From CAYUAG01 sp964554015 (GTDB lineage: Bacteria; Zhuqueibacterota; QNDG01; CAYUAG01): a stretch of 64,000 bases of DNA. The notes under the pieces are model-generated. The model was given only the letters and a program-made list of their open reading frames with translations, ran no database searches and had not been told where the DNA came from. The position numbers and the translations under genes are program-made. Shown one piece after another: positions 8,313 through 16,201 of the stretch (position 1 is the stretch's first letter; each line of letters opens with the position of its first letter). The stretch covers positions 25,134-89,133 of the forward strand of contig CAZKMO010000001.1 of the NCBI GenBank assembly GCA_964554015.1. The letters are read 5' to 3'.

Positions 8313-9530
8313 ATGTATGATATAAATAAAATTCGGGCTGATTTTCCTATTCTGGGGGAAAAAATCTATGATAAGCCATTAGTTTATCTTGATAATGCCG
8401 CCACTACCCAAAAACCCCAAAAGGTGCTTGATGCCATATTCGAATTTTATTCCTCTATAAACAGTAACATTCACCGGGGTGTCCACTTCCTTAGTGAGCA
8501 AGCAAGCACTGCTTATGAAGAGGCAAGAGAAACGGTAAAAAAATACATAAATGCGAAAAAAATTTCAGAAATAATATTTACCCAGGGAACCACTGACTCA
8601 ATAAACATGGTGGCTGACTCTTTTGGGAGGGCATGTATAAACCAAGGAGATGAAATTATTATTTCTGAGATGGAGCATCATTCCAATATAGTGCCCTGGC
8701 AAATGCTTGGTGAGCATAAGGGTGCAGTTCTCAAGATAATTCCTATTAACCAAGATGGAACTCTCAACCTGAAAAGATTAAAAACGCTCATTACTGACAA
8801 AACCAGACTTATTGCAGTGACCTATGTATCTAATGTATTGGGAATTATATATCCGGTTAAGAAAATTATCGACGTAGCCCACCTGCGGAATATACCGGTA
8901 CTGATCGATGGCGCCCAGGCAGTTCAGCACCGCCCGGTCGATGTTCAAAGTTTAGACTGTGATTTTTTTGCCTTTTCCGGACATAAAATGTATGCCGGAA
9001 CCGGAATAGGAGTTTTATATGCCAAGCAAAAATGGCTGGATACCATGCCTCCTTACCGATATGGCGGAGGTATGATTTCCAGCGTAAATTTTGAAAAAAC
9101 CTCATTTCTAAAACCGCCCCATAATTTTGAAGCAGGCACTCCTAATATTGCCGGGGCAGTAAGTCTTAAGGCAGCAATTGAATATATAAATTATATTGGA
9201 TTAAAAAACATTACTGACCAGGAAATGAAATTATATAATTATGCCCTGAATAGGCTTAGCCGGTTGCCGGGACTAACTGTATATGGAAAAGCAGAAAACA
9301 GGTGTGGAGCACTATCATTTAATTTGCATGACATTCATCCCTATGATGCTGGCTCCCTACTGGATAAAATGGGGATTGCCGTGCGCACCGGCAAGCATTG
9401 TGCCGAACCCTTAATGAACCGATTCAAAATACAGGGATCCATTCGGGCCAGCTTTGCTATGTATAATAATAAACAAGAAGTTGATATTTTAATAGACGGA
9501 ATAAAAAAAGTACAGCAAATGCTAAAATAA
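8313..9530 (+). CDS. sufS: cysteine desulfurase, SufS type
   Basis: This 405-residue fold-type I PLP enzyme takes sulfur from L-cysteine, leaving alanine and an enzyme persulfide. The PLP lysine is Lys225 in 'FSGHKMYAGTG', and the persulfide-carrying cysteine is Cys363 in 'RTGKHCAEP', which with its short loop marks the group II (SufS/CsdA) class. It is followed two bases later by its partner sufE. The sufBCD scaffold genes are not present in this window, so the pair is not in a normal Fe-S assembly operon. Position after eanB-eanA suggests it feeds sulfur to EanB, perhaps besides other acceptors. This role is inference. Confidence 0.93.
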   Translation: MYDINKIRADFPILGEKIYDKPLVYLDNAATTQKPQKVLDAIFEFYSSINSNIHRGVHFLSEQASTAYEEARETVKKYINAKKISEIIFTQGTTDSINMVADSFGRACINQGDEIIISEMEHHSNIVPWQMLGEHKGAVLKIIPINQDGTLNLKRLKTLITDKTRLIAVTYVSNVLGIIYPVKKIIDVAHLRNIPVLIDGAQAVQHRPVDVQSLDCDFFAFSGHKMYAGTGIGVLYAKQKWLDTMPPYRYGGGMISSVNFEKTSFLKPPHNFEAGTPNIAGAVSLKAAIEYINYIGLKNITDQEMKLYNYALNRLSRLPGLTVYGKAENRCGALSFNLHDIHPYDAGSLLDKMGIAVRTGKHCAEPLMNRFKIQGSIRASFAMYNNKQEVDILIDGIKKVQQMLK

Positions 9531-9532
9531 CC

Positions 9533-9940
9533 ATGAATATTAATAACATTCAGGATCAAATCATAAAAGAATTTTCCGGTTTAGATGACTGGCTGGATAA
9601 ATATGAACATCTGATTAAATTAGGAAAATCCCTTAAAATTTCCGATATGGATTTGAAGAAAGAAGAATATCAAATACCAGGATGTCAATCTAACCTTTGG
9701 ATTAATGTAGAAAAGAGAAATAATAAACTATTTATCGCCGCAGACAGCGATGCCCTCATAACCAGAGGAATCATATCTTTATTGCTCAGGGTTTTAAATA
9801 ATCAATCACCTGATGATATTGTAAATGCTGATCTCTATTTTATAGATAAAATCGGATTAAGCTCCCACCTCTCACCCACCCGGGCCAATGGCTTGGCATT
9901 AATTGTAAAGACGATTAAATCCCTGGCCCAGAACGGTTAA
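9533..9940 (+). CDS. sufE: SufE-type sulfur acceptor protein
   Basis: This 135-residue protein has the SufE fold and its sulfur-accepting cysteine, Cys51 in 'YQIPGCQSNLW', with the conserved 'LSPTRANGL' near the C-terminus. SufE takes the persulfide from SufS and passes it to an acceptor. The start codon follows the sufS stop by two bases. In Fe-S assembly the acceptor is SufB; here the neighbouring sulfur user is the EanB-like protein, which makes a SufS-SufE-EanB relay plausible. Length and motif agree with authentic SufE rather than the CsdE or fused forms. Confidence 0.93.
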   Translation: MNINNIQDQIIKEFSGLDDWLDKYEHLIKLGKSLKISDMDLKKEEYQIPGCQSNLWINVEKRNNKLFIAADSDALITRGIISLLLRVLNNQSPDDIVNADLYFIDKIGLSSHLSPTRANGLALIVKTIKSLAQNG

Positions 9941-9967
9941 GGTTAAAAATAAAAAAGGAGATGCTAT

Positions 9968-10651
9968 ATGCAACCTAAAGCTCTACTGATTGGAAACTCC
10001 GATGGCATTGGATTAGCAACAACCAGAAGACTACTCCTAACCGGATGGAAAATCATGGGTGTATCCAGAAGTAAATCACCCCTATCCAACAAAACCTATA
10101 TTCACCGGATCGCTGATGTGAGCAAAAGCAACTACTCAGAACTGATTAAAGAATTGACACAAAAAGGTCCATTTGATCTGTGTATTTACTTTGCAGGAAT
10201 CGGAAAACTGTTTGATTTCACCAATATGAATCCTGAACCAAAAGTTATAGAGGTGAACCTAACCGGAATGGTCAAAACCGCAGCTGCAGTCATACCCCCT
10301 ATGGTTACTAAAGGACAGGGACACTTCATTGGTATTTCCAGCGTGGCTGATGAATTACTCTCAGCCGAGGCGCCTTCTTACCACGCCTCCAAAGCAGGCT
10401 TTTCCCATTATCTGGAGAGTCTGGCCTTGGCTTTGAAAAATACGGGTGTACAGGTTACCAATGTCCGGTTAGGATTTGTAGATACAAAAATGGCAAAAGG
10501 TGAAGTTAAACCCTTTATGATAAGTATTGAAAAAGCAGTTGACCATCTGATGAAGTGCATCAAAAAGAAACCTGTCCGTTACACAGCACCAGGCATTATT
10601 GTACCATTGGTAAAGTTTCGTAAAGTACTGATAAAATTAAGAGGAGAATAA
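9968..10651 (+). CDS. short-chain dehydrogenase/reductase
   Basis: This 227-residue classical SDR has the NAD(P)-binding loop 'GNSDGIG' (an uncommon variant of TGxxxGIG), an 'FAGIG' loop in place of NAG, a catalytic serine in 'GISSVADE', and the 'YHASK' Tyr-Lys pair. It ends with 'VRLGFVDTKMA', the usual region after the catalytic strand. Substrate is unknown. It starts 27 bases after sufE with a good AAGGAG (9954-9959), so it could share the eanBA-sufSE transcript, but nothing ties it to ergothioneine chemistry. Confidence 0.85.
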   Translation: MQPKALLIGNSDGIGLATTRRLLLTGWKIMGVSRSKSPLSNKTYIHRIADVSKSNYSELIKELTQKGPFDLCIYFAGIGKLFDFTNMNPEPKVIEVNLTGMVKTAAAVIPPMVTKGQGHFIGISSVADELLSAEAPSYHASKAGFSHYLESLALALKNTGVQVTNVRLGFVDTKMAKGEVKPFMISIEKAVDHLMKCIKKKPVRYTAPGIIVPLVKFRKVLIKLRGE

Positions 10652-10657
10652 CGTGTG

Positions 10658-11746
10658 ATGCAAAAAACAAAAATAATTAAGTATTTTTATCTGGTTAGAG
10701 TATGTATCATAATTGGTTTACTAAACATAAGTATTACTATTAATTGCTCGAAAAATCCTGCTTCATCAGAAAATAAGGGAAATCGACTCGAGTATGTTGA
10801 CCCTGAAGAGGTTGGTTATTCATCTGAAAAACTCAACCTGGCAAAACAATTTGCAGAACAAAGCGGCTATGCTGCCGTAATGGCACTATGTGAAGGAAAA
10901 GTGTTCTTTTCCTGGGGTGAGATAACTAAGAATTATTTATGCCATTCTATCAGAAAGCCATTTTTAAGTGCACTTTACGGTATTTATGTTGAGCAGGGTA
11001 CTATCAACCTCGATGCAACCCTGGAAGAGCTAAATATTGATGATATCTCCCCCAGCCTGACTGAGGCTGAAAAACAAGCAACCGTAAGAGATTTATTGAA
11101 ATCCCGCTCCGGTGTCTATCATGAAGCTGCTTCGGAAGATCCTGTCATGATTGCAACCCGCCCGGAACGAGGAAGCCATCCTCCGGGCACTTTCTATTAT
11201 TATAATAATTGGGATTTTAATGTACTGGGTACCATTTTTGAACAAGAAACCGAAACCAAGATATTCGAGGAATTCAACAACAAGATAGCCGGGCCTGTGG
11301 GTATGGAAGATTTTGCGATTGAAAACTGTTATTATAAGTATGAGATGGAAAAATCCCAGCATCCGGCCTATCATTTCAGGATGAGTGCAAGGGATATGGC
11401 AAGATTCGGGGTACTGTATCAAAAAAATGGAATGTGGAAGGAAAACCGGATAATTTCCCGTGCCTGGATTGATGAAAGTACAACCGCCTATTCACCTGTA
11501 GATAGCGCTTCCGGTATAGGGTATGGGTATATGTGGGATGTTTTCCCGGAAGGTTCCTTAATAGCCACTCTAATCGGTTATTCAGGCTATTATCATACCG
11601 GCGTAGGTGTTCATGTCTTAGTGATTGTACCAGAACTAAATTTAGTACTGGTGGAACGGTACGATACAGACAGCGATTGGATTGATCCCGGAGAAGTAGG
11701 CATAGAGCTGGGGTTGATGATAATAAATTCCCGTATAACTAACTAA
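10658..11746 (+). CDS. serine hydrolase lipoprotein, class C beta-lactamase/transpeptidase fold
   Basis: This 362-residue protein has a basic, hydrophobic N-terminus ending near 'SITINCSKN', a likely lipoprotein signal, then a beta-lactamase-related fold. The nucleophile is Ser97 in 'HSIRKPFLS' (S-x-x-K), and 'YYNNWDFNVLG' supplies the Y-x-N element. The last motif is 'GYSGYYHTGVGV', near where H/K-T-G is expected. Members act as esterases, D-amino peptidases or penicillin-binding proteins; substrate unknown. Both GTG (10655) and ATG (10658) are possible; ATG is chosen because it sits 11 bases after GAGGAG. It begins directly after the SDR gene. Confidence 0.78.
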   Translation: MQKTKIIKYFYLVRVCIIIGLLNISITINCSKNPASSENKGNRLEYVDPEEVGYSSEKLNLAKQFAEQSGYAAVMALCEGKVFFSWGEITKNYLCHSIRKPFLSALYGIYVEQGTINLDATLEELNIDDISPSLTEAEKQATVRDLLKSRSGVYHEAASEDPVMIATRPERGSHPPGTFYYYNNWDFNVLGTIFEQETETKIFEEFNNKIAGPVGMEDFAIENCYYKYEMEKSQHPAYHFRMSARDMARFGVLYQKNGMWKENRIISRAWIDESTTAYSPVDSASGIGYGYMWDVFPEGSLIATLIGYSGYYHTGVGVHVLVIVPELNLVLVERYDTDSDWIDPGEVGIELGLMIINSRITN

Positions 11747-11803
11747 AGACTAATTTCTATTTAAACCAAAGATTCCTTATTTCTTAAAAAAGGGAGTATA
11801 TCA

Positions 11804-12271
11804 ATGAGTAATCTTTTATATGTTCTGTTAATTTCGGCTGTAATATTCTGCACCTGTGTTGAAAATAAAAATTCGGAAGACCTTGCCCTTCAGGCAATCC
11901 AAGAACTGCATGCAAAAGATAAGGTTGCTTCTTTTCAAGGTGATATAAGGACCTTATTGTCTCTCTTTGCAGAGGATGGTATAGTGATTCCAGCGGAAGG
12001 TGAAATTATTAGAGGAAAAGAGGGGCTAAAAAAAATGCTGGAAAAAAATTTTAAAGACCAGAAAGACTATACGTTGATAGAATATAAGCATGATTTTAAA
12101 GAAATAAAAGTTATGGGTGAATATGCCTATGAATGGGGTCTATACAGTGGCGCCTATAAATCCAAAAAAAATGATAAAATATTAACCGGAAGCGGTAAAC
12201 TGATGAGAATATTAAAACGACAAAAAGATGGAAGTTGGAAAATATCAAGATCGATTTGGACTGTTGATTAA
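11804..12271 (+). CDS. SnoaL-like/DUF4440 lipoprotein
   Basis: This 155-residue protein has a short signal ending in 'VIFCTCVEN', which gives a probable acylated cysteine, and then a small NTF2/SnoaL-like cone-shaped domain: 'LALQAIQELHAKDKVASFQG', 'LFAEDGIVIP', 'IRGKEGLKKML', and the closing strands 'GSGKLMRILKRQKDGSWKI'. DUF4440-type domains bind small hydrophobic ligands or are non-catalytic. A purine-rich AAAAAAGGGAG (11787-11797) precedes the start. It follows the serine hydrolase by 57 bases on the same strand. Precise role unknown. Confidence 0.75.
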   Translation: MSNLLYVLLISAVIFCTCVENKNSEDLALQAIQELHAKDKVASFQGDIRTLLSLFAEDGIVIPAEGEIIRGKEGLKKMLEKNFKDQKDYTLIEYKHDFKEIKVMGEYAYEWGLYSGAYKSKKNDKILTGSGKLMRILKRQKDGSWKISRSIWTVD

Positions 12272-12572
12272 TAACATACAGTTTAATAACCGATAATAAA
12301 ATCTTAAAAGCAAATTTAGCAGTAATAGTATCGTTTTGATTTCATTCAGAGGGAATATTTCATTGGGAAAAAATTGAAATAATATACGTAAGTCAAAAAT
12401 CTTATTAAAAAAATATCTGTGAAAATATATTTTTGGGGAACTTTAAAAAAATTTCTAACGTTAAATGATGGGTATTATTTAATAAAAATTATTAAATAAG
12501 TAAGAATACTTAGTAATGGAAGTTATTAAATATAAGATTTTTTAGAGTAAATAAGCTCATTAAAGGCAATAT
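12272..12572. other. 301-base AT-rich intergenic region
   Basis: No coding frame is supported here. A perfect nine-base inverted repeat, TATTTAATA/TATTAAATA with a 5-base loop, lies near 12476-12498. It is AT-only, so a factor-independent terminator is unlikely. The region separates the SnoaL-like lipoprotein from the DUF362 group and most likely carries the promoter for the latter. Confidence 0.5.
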
Positions 12573-14483
12573 GTGAAAAAAAAATCTAAAAATATTAATT
12601 CTAAATTACCGTTTTCCAGACGAGAATTCATAAAAAAAACAGCCGGAGCCACTACTGGCTTACTTTTTTCTCCCTTTTTTGTTACAAAATATATAAAAGA
12701 ACCCCGGAGAGTATCAGACAATTCCCGGGTTGTTATGGTCAAGGATGATAGTGCCATTCCTACATCCGTTATTGATGAGAATGTTGTACAGGTTATGATG
12801 GATGTTGGTATCTGTGATCTTACTGATATCGATAATGTGGGGGAAGCCTGGAAAAGTCTGTTCCCTGATCTCACTTTAAATTCTGTTATTGGCATTAAAG
12901 TAAACTGTATTAATAAATCGCTTTCCAGTCATCCCCGGGTTGCCAATGCCATTGTGCAGGGATTAAAACGTATGACGGTTGAAAATGAATCCTTTCCGGA
13001 AAATAATATAATAATCTGGGATAGAACTAACCGGGAATTAAGAAATGCAGGATACACTATCAATACTAGTGATACTGGAGTCCGGTGTTTCGGAAGTAAC
13101 CAAAATGGCGTCGGCTATTCCAAAAAATCCTATAATATTCATGGCAGCACCCAGAAACTCAGCCGGATCCTCACCGAATCCATTGATTATTTGATCAATC
13201 TCTCTGTATTAAAAAATCACGGAACTGCCGGCGTGACTTTAAGTATGAAAAATCATTACGGCACCTGCCAACAACCAGGACATATACATGGTAACTATTG
13301 TAACCCCTTTATACCAGCCTTAAATGCACTCTCACCCATCCGGGATAAACAAGTTGTTTGTATAAACGATGCCCTTATGGGAATTATTTCAGGGGGACCG
13401 GGAGGACCTCCTCAAATCACTCCCCAAAGTCTGATTCTGAGTACCGATCCTGTAGCTCTGGACAGCATAGGTGCTCAATTACTGGAGGACAACGGATGTA
13501 AATCCTTATATCGAGCTGCCTATATTCACTCTGCTTCCCAAGAACCATATAATCTTGGTATAGATGATCCGGAGCAAATCGACTTGGTAACCATTACCTC
13601 GCCCTCTGTTCCCGGCTCGGTTTTTCTGGACCAGACCACTGTTACCCAGGGAGAGATGGTCAAGGTGAACTGGTCAGACTGGCCGGGAAAGGTGAACATC
13701 GCCCTTTATAAGGATGGCACTTTCTGGATGTATGCAGTTAAGGTCACAGACAGCAGCGGTACCCTGGATTTGGATACCACTGATTGGGAGATCAGAAATG
13801 ATTACCAGATTAAGATCATGCTGCAGGCCAATGAAAATATCAGCCAGTCTTCTAGTACTTTCTCTGTTACCTCTCCATTTTCACCCGGCTCGGTTTCTCT
13901 GAACCAGACCACTGTCACCCAGGGAGAGTGGGTCAAGGTGAACTGGTCAGGCTGGCCGGGAAAGGTGAATATTGCCCTTTATAAGGGCGGCACTTTCTGG
14001 ATATATGTTGCTAAGGAAGCAGACAGCAGCGGTACCCTGAATTTGGATACCACTGATTGGGAGATCAGAGATGACTACCGGATCAAAATCGTTCTTTGTG
14101 CGGATGAAAATATCAGTCAATTCTCAAGTACCTTCTCTGTGGAAGAACCCACCGGGGAAACAGATCCCACCACCATAGAAGAACAAAATGGAGGAAAGAT
14201 TCCGAAACGATTTCGACTATATCAGAATTATCCCAATCCCTTCAATGCCAGCACTATAATTGCTTATCAATTAATGAAGTCATCCTACGTTGATCTGGGC
14301 ATATACAATGTAAAAGGTTCATTATTAAGGAGAATGGTGCATCAGCGACAGAATACTGGATTTCATCGCCTTAGATGGGATGGGACCAATACATTCGGCG
14401 TACCAGTTCCCAGTGGAATTTATATAGTCCGTCTTACAGTGGATGGATACAGCCAAGCCAGAAAAATGCAGTTGCTGCGTTGA
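12573..14483 (+). CDS. Tat-signal DUF362 protein with tandem repeat and T9SS sorting tail
   Basis: This 636-residue exported protein has four parts. Residues 14-40 hold a twin-arginine signal ('SRREFIKKTAG'). A DUF362 domain (about 45-340) includes 'VIGIKVNCINKSL', 'VLKNHGTAGVT' and 'STDPVALDSIGAQ'. Two 86-residue beta-sandwich-like repeats follow (about 347-432 and 438-523). The last ~80 residues are a T9SS type A sorting domain ('FRLYQNYPNPFNAS', ending 'SGIYIVRLTVDGYSQARKM'). DUF362 has no settled function. The start is GTG at 12573; an ATG two bases earlier is followed at once by a stop. Having both a Tat signal and a T9SS tail is unusual, since T9SS cargo is normally Sec-exported. Confidence 0.82.
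   Translation: MKKKSKNINSKLPFSRREFIKKTAGATTGLLFSPFFVTKYIKEPRRVSDNSRVVMVKDDSAIPTSVIDENVVQVMMDVGICDLTDIDNVGEAWKSLFPDLTLNSVIGIKVNCINKSLSSHPRVANAIVQGLKRMTVENESFPENNIIIWDRTNRELRNAGYTINTSDTGVRCFGSNQNGVGYSKKSYNIHGSTQKLSRILTESIDYLINLSVLKNHGTAGVTLSMKNHYGTCQQPGHIHGNYCNPFIPALNALSPIRDKQVVCINDALMGIISGGPGGPPQITPQSLILSTDPVALDSIGAQLLEDNGCKSLYRAAYIHSASQEPYNLGIDDPEQIDLVTITSPSVPGSVFLDQTTVTQGEMVKVNWSDWPGKVNIALYKDGTFWMYAVKVTDSSGTLDLDTTDWEIRNDYQIKIMLQANENISQSSSTFSVTSPFSPGSVSLNQTTVTQGEWVKVNWSGWPGKVNIALYKGGTFWIYVAKEADSSGTLNLDTTDWEIRDDYRIKIVLCADENISQFSSTFSVEEPTGETDPTTIEEQNGGKIPKRFRLYQNYPNPFNASTIIAYQLMKSSYVDLGIYNVKGSLLRRMVHQRQNTGFHRLRWDGTNTFGVPVPSGIYIVRLTVDGYSQARKMQLLR
13611..14141 (+). repeat. tandem in-frame repeat, 273-base period
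   Basis: Two copies of a 258-base unit (13611-13868 and 13884-14141) are separated by 15 bases within the DUF362/T9SS gene. Both encode a domain beginning 'PGSV-L-QTTVTQGE' and ending 'STFSV'. Most differences are single substitutions (for example Asp/Gly, Met/Ile), so the duplication is fairly recent. The sequence 'VKVNWS-WPGKVNIALYK' suggests an all-beta carbohydrate- or surface-binding module. Confidence 0.9.
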
Positions 14484-14622
14484 GTTGAGTATAATGGTTC
14501 TTAAAAGAATTAGCTATAAGGGGATAGGGAAAATAGAGGATATAAGCAAAAGAAAAAAAATAATTAGCAAAATTTTGTAATAATAGAAGGACATTATCAA
14601 TCTTGTTTGAAGGAGAAATAAT

Positions 14623-15165
14623 ATGAATCGTAAATATGTTGTTCTGCTGTTTAGCATAATCTTAATTAGTTCTCTTACCTGTTCTAAAAAAAATTCTACC
14701 AATCCTGAAATAGTCACCATAACCGATTTGCTTCCCCAGGATAATGAAATAAGCGGATGGGTGAGCACAGGAAATACCTGGTGGGCTACCAGCAGCAGTG
14801 AATTGAACCAATATATCAATGGAGAAGAACCCGATTACACTAAATATGGATTTAGGGAAGGAGCCATGCAGAGCTATTCCGGCACTGTATTGGAAAACTC
14901 AACTATTATGGAAGTTCGGGTATTCGATCAGCAATCAGAGGAAAATGCGCAGGCATTGTTTCAGGAATTAGCTACCCGTTTAGTTAATCCCCTGGTCTGG
15001 TCTGAAGCAGGTGAAGAGGCAAGAATAGAACGATTTTTCCTCTCTCAGAAAATTATCTTCTGGAAATCGAAATATTTCGTATCACTCACTATTGATTCAG
15101 GTTTGGATGAGGCATTGAACGTTCTTAAAACCTTTGCTACCAATATGGATGCAAAAATTTCATAA
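14623..15165 (+). CDS. DUF6599-like lipoprotein
   Basis: This 180-residue protein has a lipoprotein signal ('SSLTCSKKN', probable modified Cys20). The body resembles DUF6599 proteins: 'LLPQDNEISGWV', then 'LNQYINGEEPDYTKYGF', where the family has a conserved 'Y-NGGA-LY--YGF' element, and late strands 'EVRVFDQQSEENAQALFQEL'. Function is unknown. It lies between two DUF362 genes, with 139 bases upstream and only 18 bases to the next start, so the set is probably one operon. An AGGAG (14610-14614) precedes the ATG. Confidence 0.7.
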   Translation: MNRKYVVLLFSIILISSLTCSKKNSTNPEIVTITDLLPQDNEISGWVSTGNTWWATSSSELNQYINGEEPDYTKYGFREGAMQSYSGTVLENSTIMEVRVFDQQSEENAQALFQELATRLVNPLVWSEAGEEARIERFFLSQKIIFWKSKYFVSLTIDSGLDEALNVLKTFATNMDAKIS

Positions 15166-15183
15166 TTAAAAAATTGAATCTCC

Positions 15184-16143
15184 ATGCAGAATGAAAATAT
15201 AAAATTAAAAAATCCCATATCTCGAAGAGCCTTTCTGGAATACTCGGCCAAATTGGGGAGTGCCCTAACCGCAGGGATGCTTTTCCCAGGATTGCCATCA
15301 GAAAGCATCCCCTTATCCCCTTCTTCACCAGTAGTGGCTGTAGTTAAGGGAACCCCCCCCAACGCAGTCAGCAAAGCCATCGAGCTGGTGGGGGGGATAG
15401 GCAGTTTCGTACAACCTGGCAGTACAGTACTGATTAAACCCAATGTATCTTTTCCTAATTCCAAAACCTGGGGAACCACTACCAGCCCGGAAGTTGTAAA
15501 AGCTGTTACCCAGCTTACCCTGGATGCTGGTGCCCAAAGAGTAATCATTGCAGATAATACCATGCGTAAAACCGATATCTGTTTCCATAAAACTGGTATA
15601 ATGGAAATGCTTTCTAATATGGATAAGGTAAACATCATTCCCATACAACAGGAAAATTTTTTCAGGGAAGTTCCGGTTCCCGGGGGAAAAGCACTCACCA
15701 AGGTGAAAATAGCCAAGCTTATCCAGCGAGCTGATTTGATTATCAATCTGCCCTGTGCCAAATCTCATTCAGCCACTCAGGTAAGTTTTGGTTTGAAAAA
15801 CCTGATGGGACTAATCTGGGATAGAAGTTATTTACATCAGGGAACTGATCTGCATACTGCCATTGCTGAACTGGCTTTGATAATGCAACCCCAGCTTACC
15901 ATACTGGATGCCACTCGTGCCCTGATAACTGCCGGCCCTACCGGTCCGGGCAAAGTGCAGAATTTGAACACCATTGTAGCTAGTACTAATATCTTGGCTG
16001 TGGATGCCTATGCCGTAGGCCTGGCACCCTGGAATAATCGTTTTCTGACCGCAAAAACAGTTAAACATCTTTACCGGGCTTCCCAATTAGGAATTGGAGA
16101 GATAAATATTGATAATATGATCATCCGCAAAGCTATCCTCTAA
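15184..16143 (+). CDS. Tat-signal DUF362 protein
   Basis: This 319-residue protein has a twin-arginine signal ('ISRRAFLEYSAKLGSALTAG') followed by a complete DUF362 domain: 'GSTVLIKPNVSFPN', 'VVKAVTQLTLDAGAQRV', 'LPCAKSHSATQVSFGLKNLMG', and 'TNILAVDAYAVGLA'. Unlike its larger relative at 12573-14483 it has no repeats and no T9SS tail, so it should stay in the periplasm. No iron-sulfur motif is visible, although many DUF362 proteins carry one. Tat export implies folding, perhaps with a cofactor, before export. Function unknown. Confidence 0.85.
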   Translation: MQNENIKLKNPISRRAFLEYSAKLGSALTAGMLFPGLPSESIPLSPSSPVVAVVKGTPPNAVSKAIELVGGIGSFVQPGSTVLIKPNVSFPNSKTWGTTTSPEVVKAVTQLTLDAGAQRVIIADNTMRKTDICFHKTGIMEMLSNMDKVNIIPIQQENFFREVPVPGGKALTKVKIAKLIQRADLIINLPCAKSHSATQVSFGLKNLMGLIWDRSYLHQGTDLHTAIAELALIMQPQLTILDATRALITAGPTGPGKVQNLNTIVASTNILAVDAYAVGLAPWNNRFLTAKTVKHLYRASQLGIGEINIDNMIIRKAIL

Positions 16144-16201
16144 TAAAAGGTATGGGATTAGAATGTTATAAATATGACATTTTATATAAGGAAAATAAAT
16201 T

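Noticed and set aside
15045..15768. Long minus-strand frames opposite the DUF362 gene
   Set aside because: The plus strand has a clear Tat signal and DUF362 motifs; the opposite frames have biased, low-information composition.
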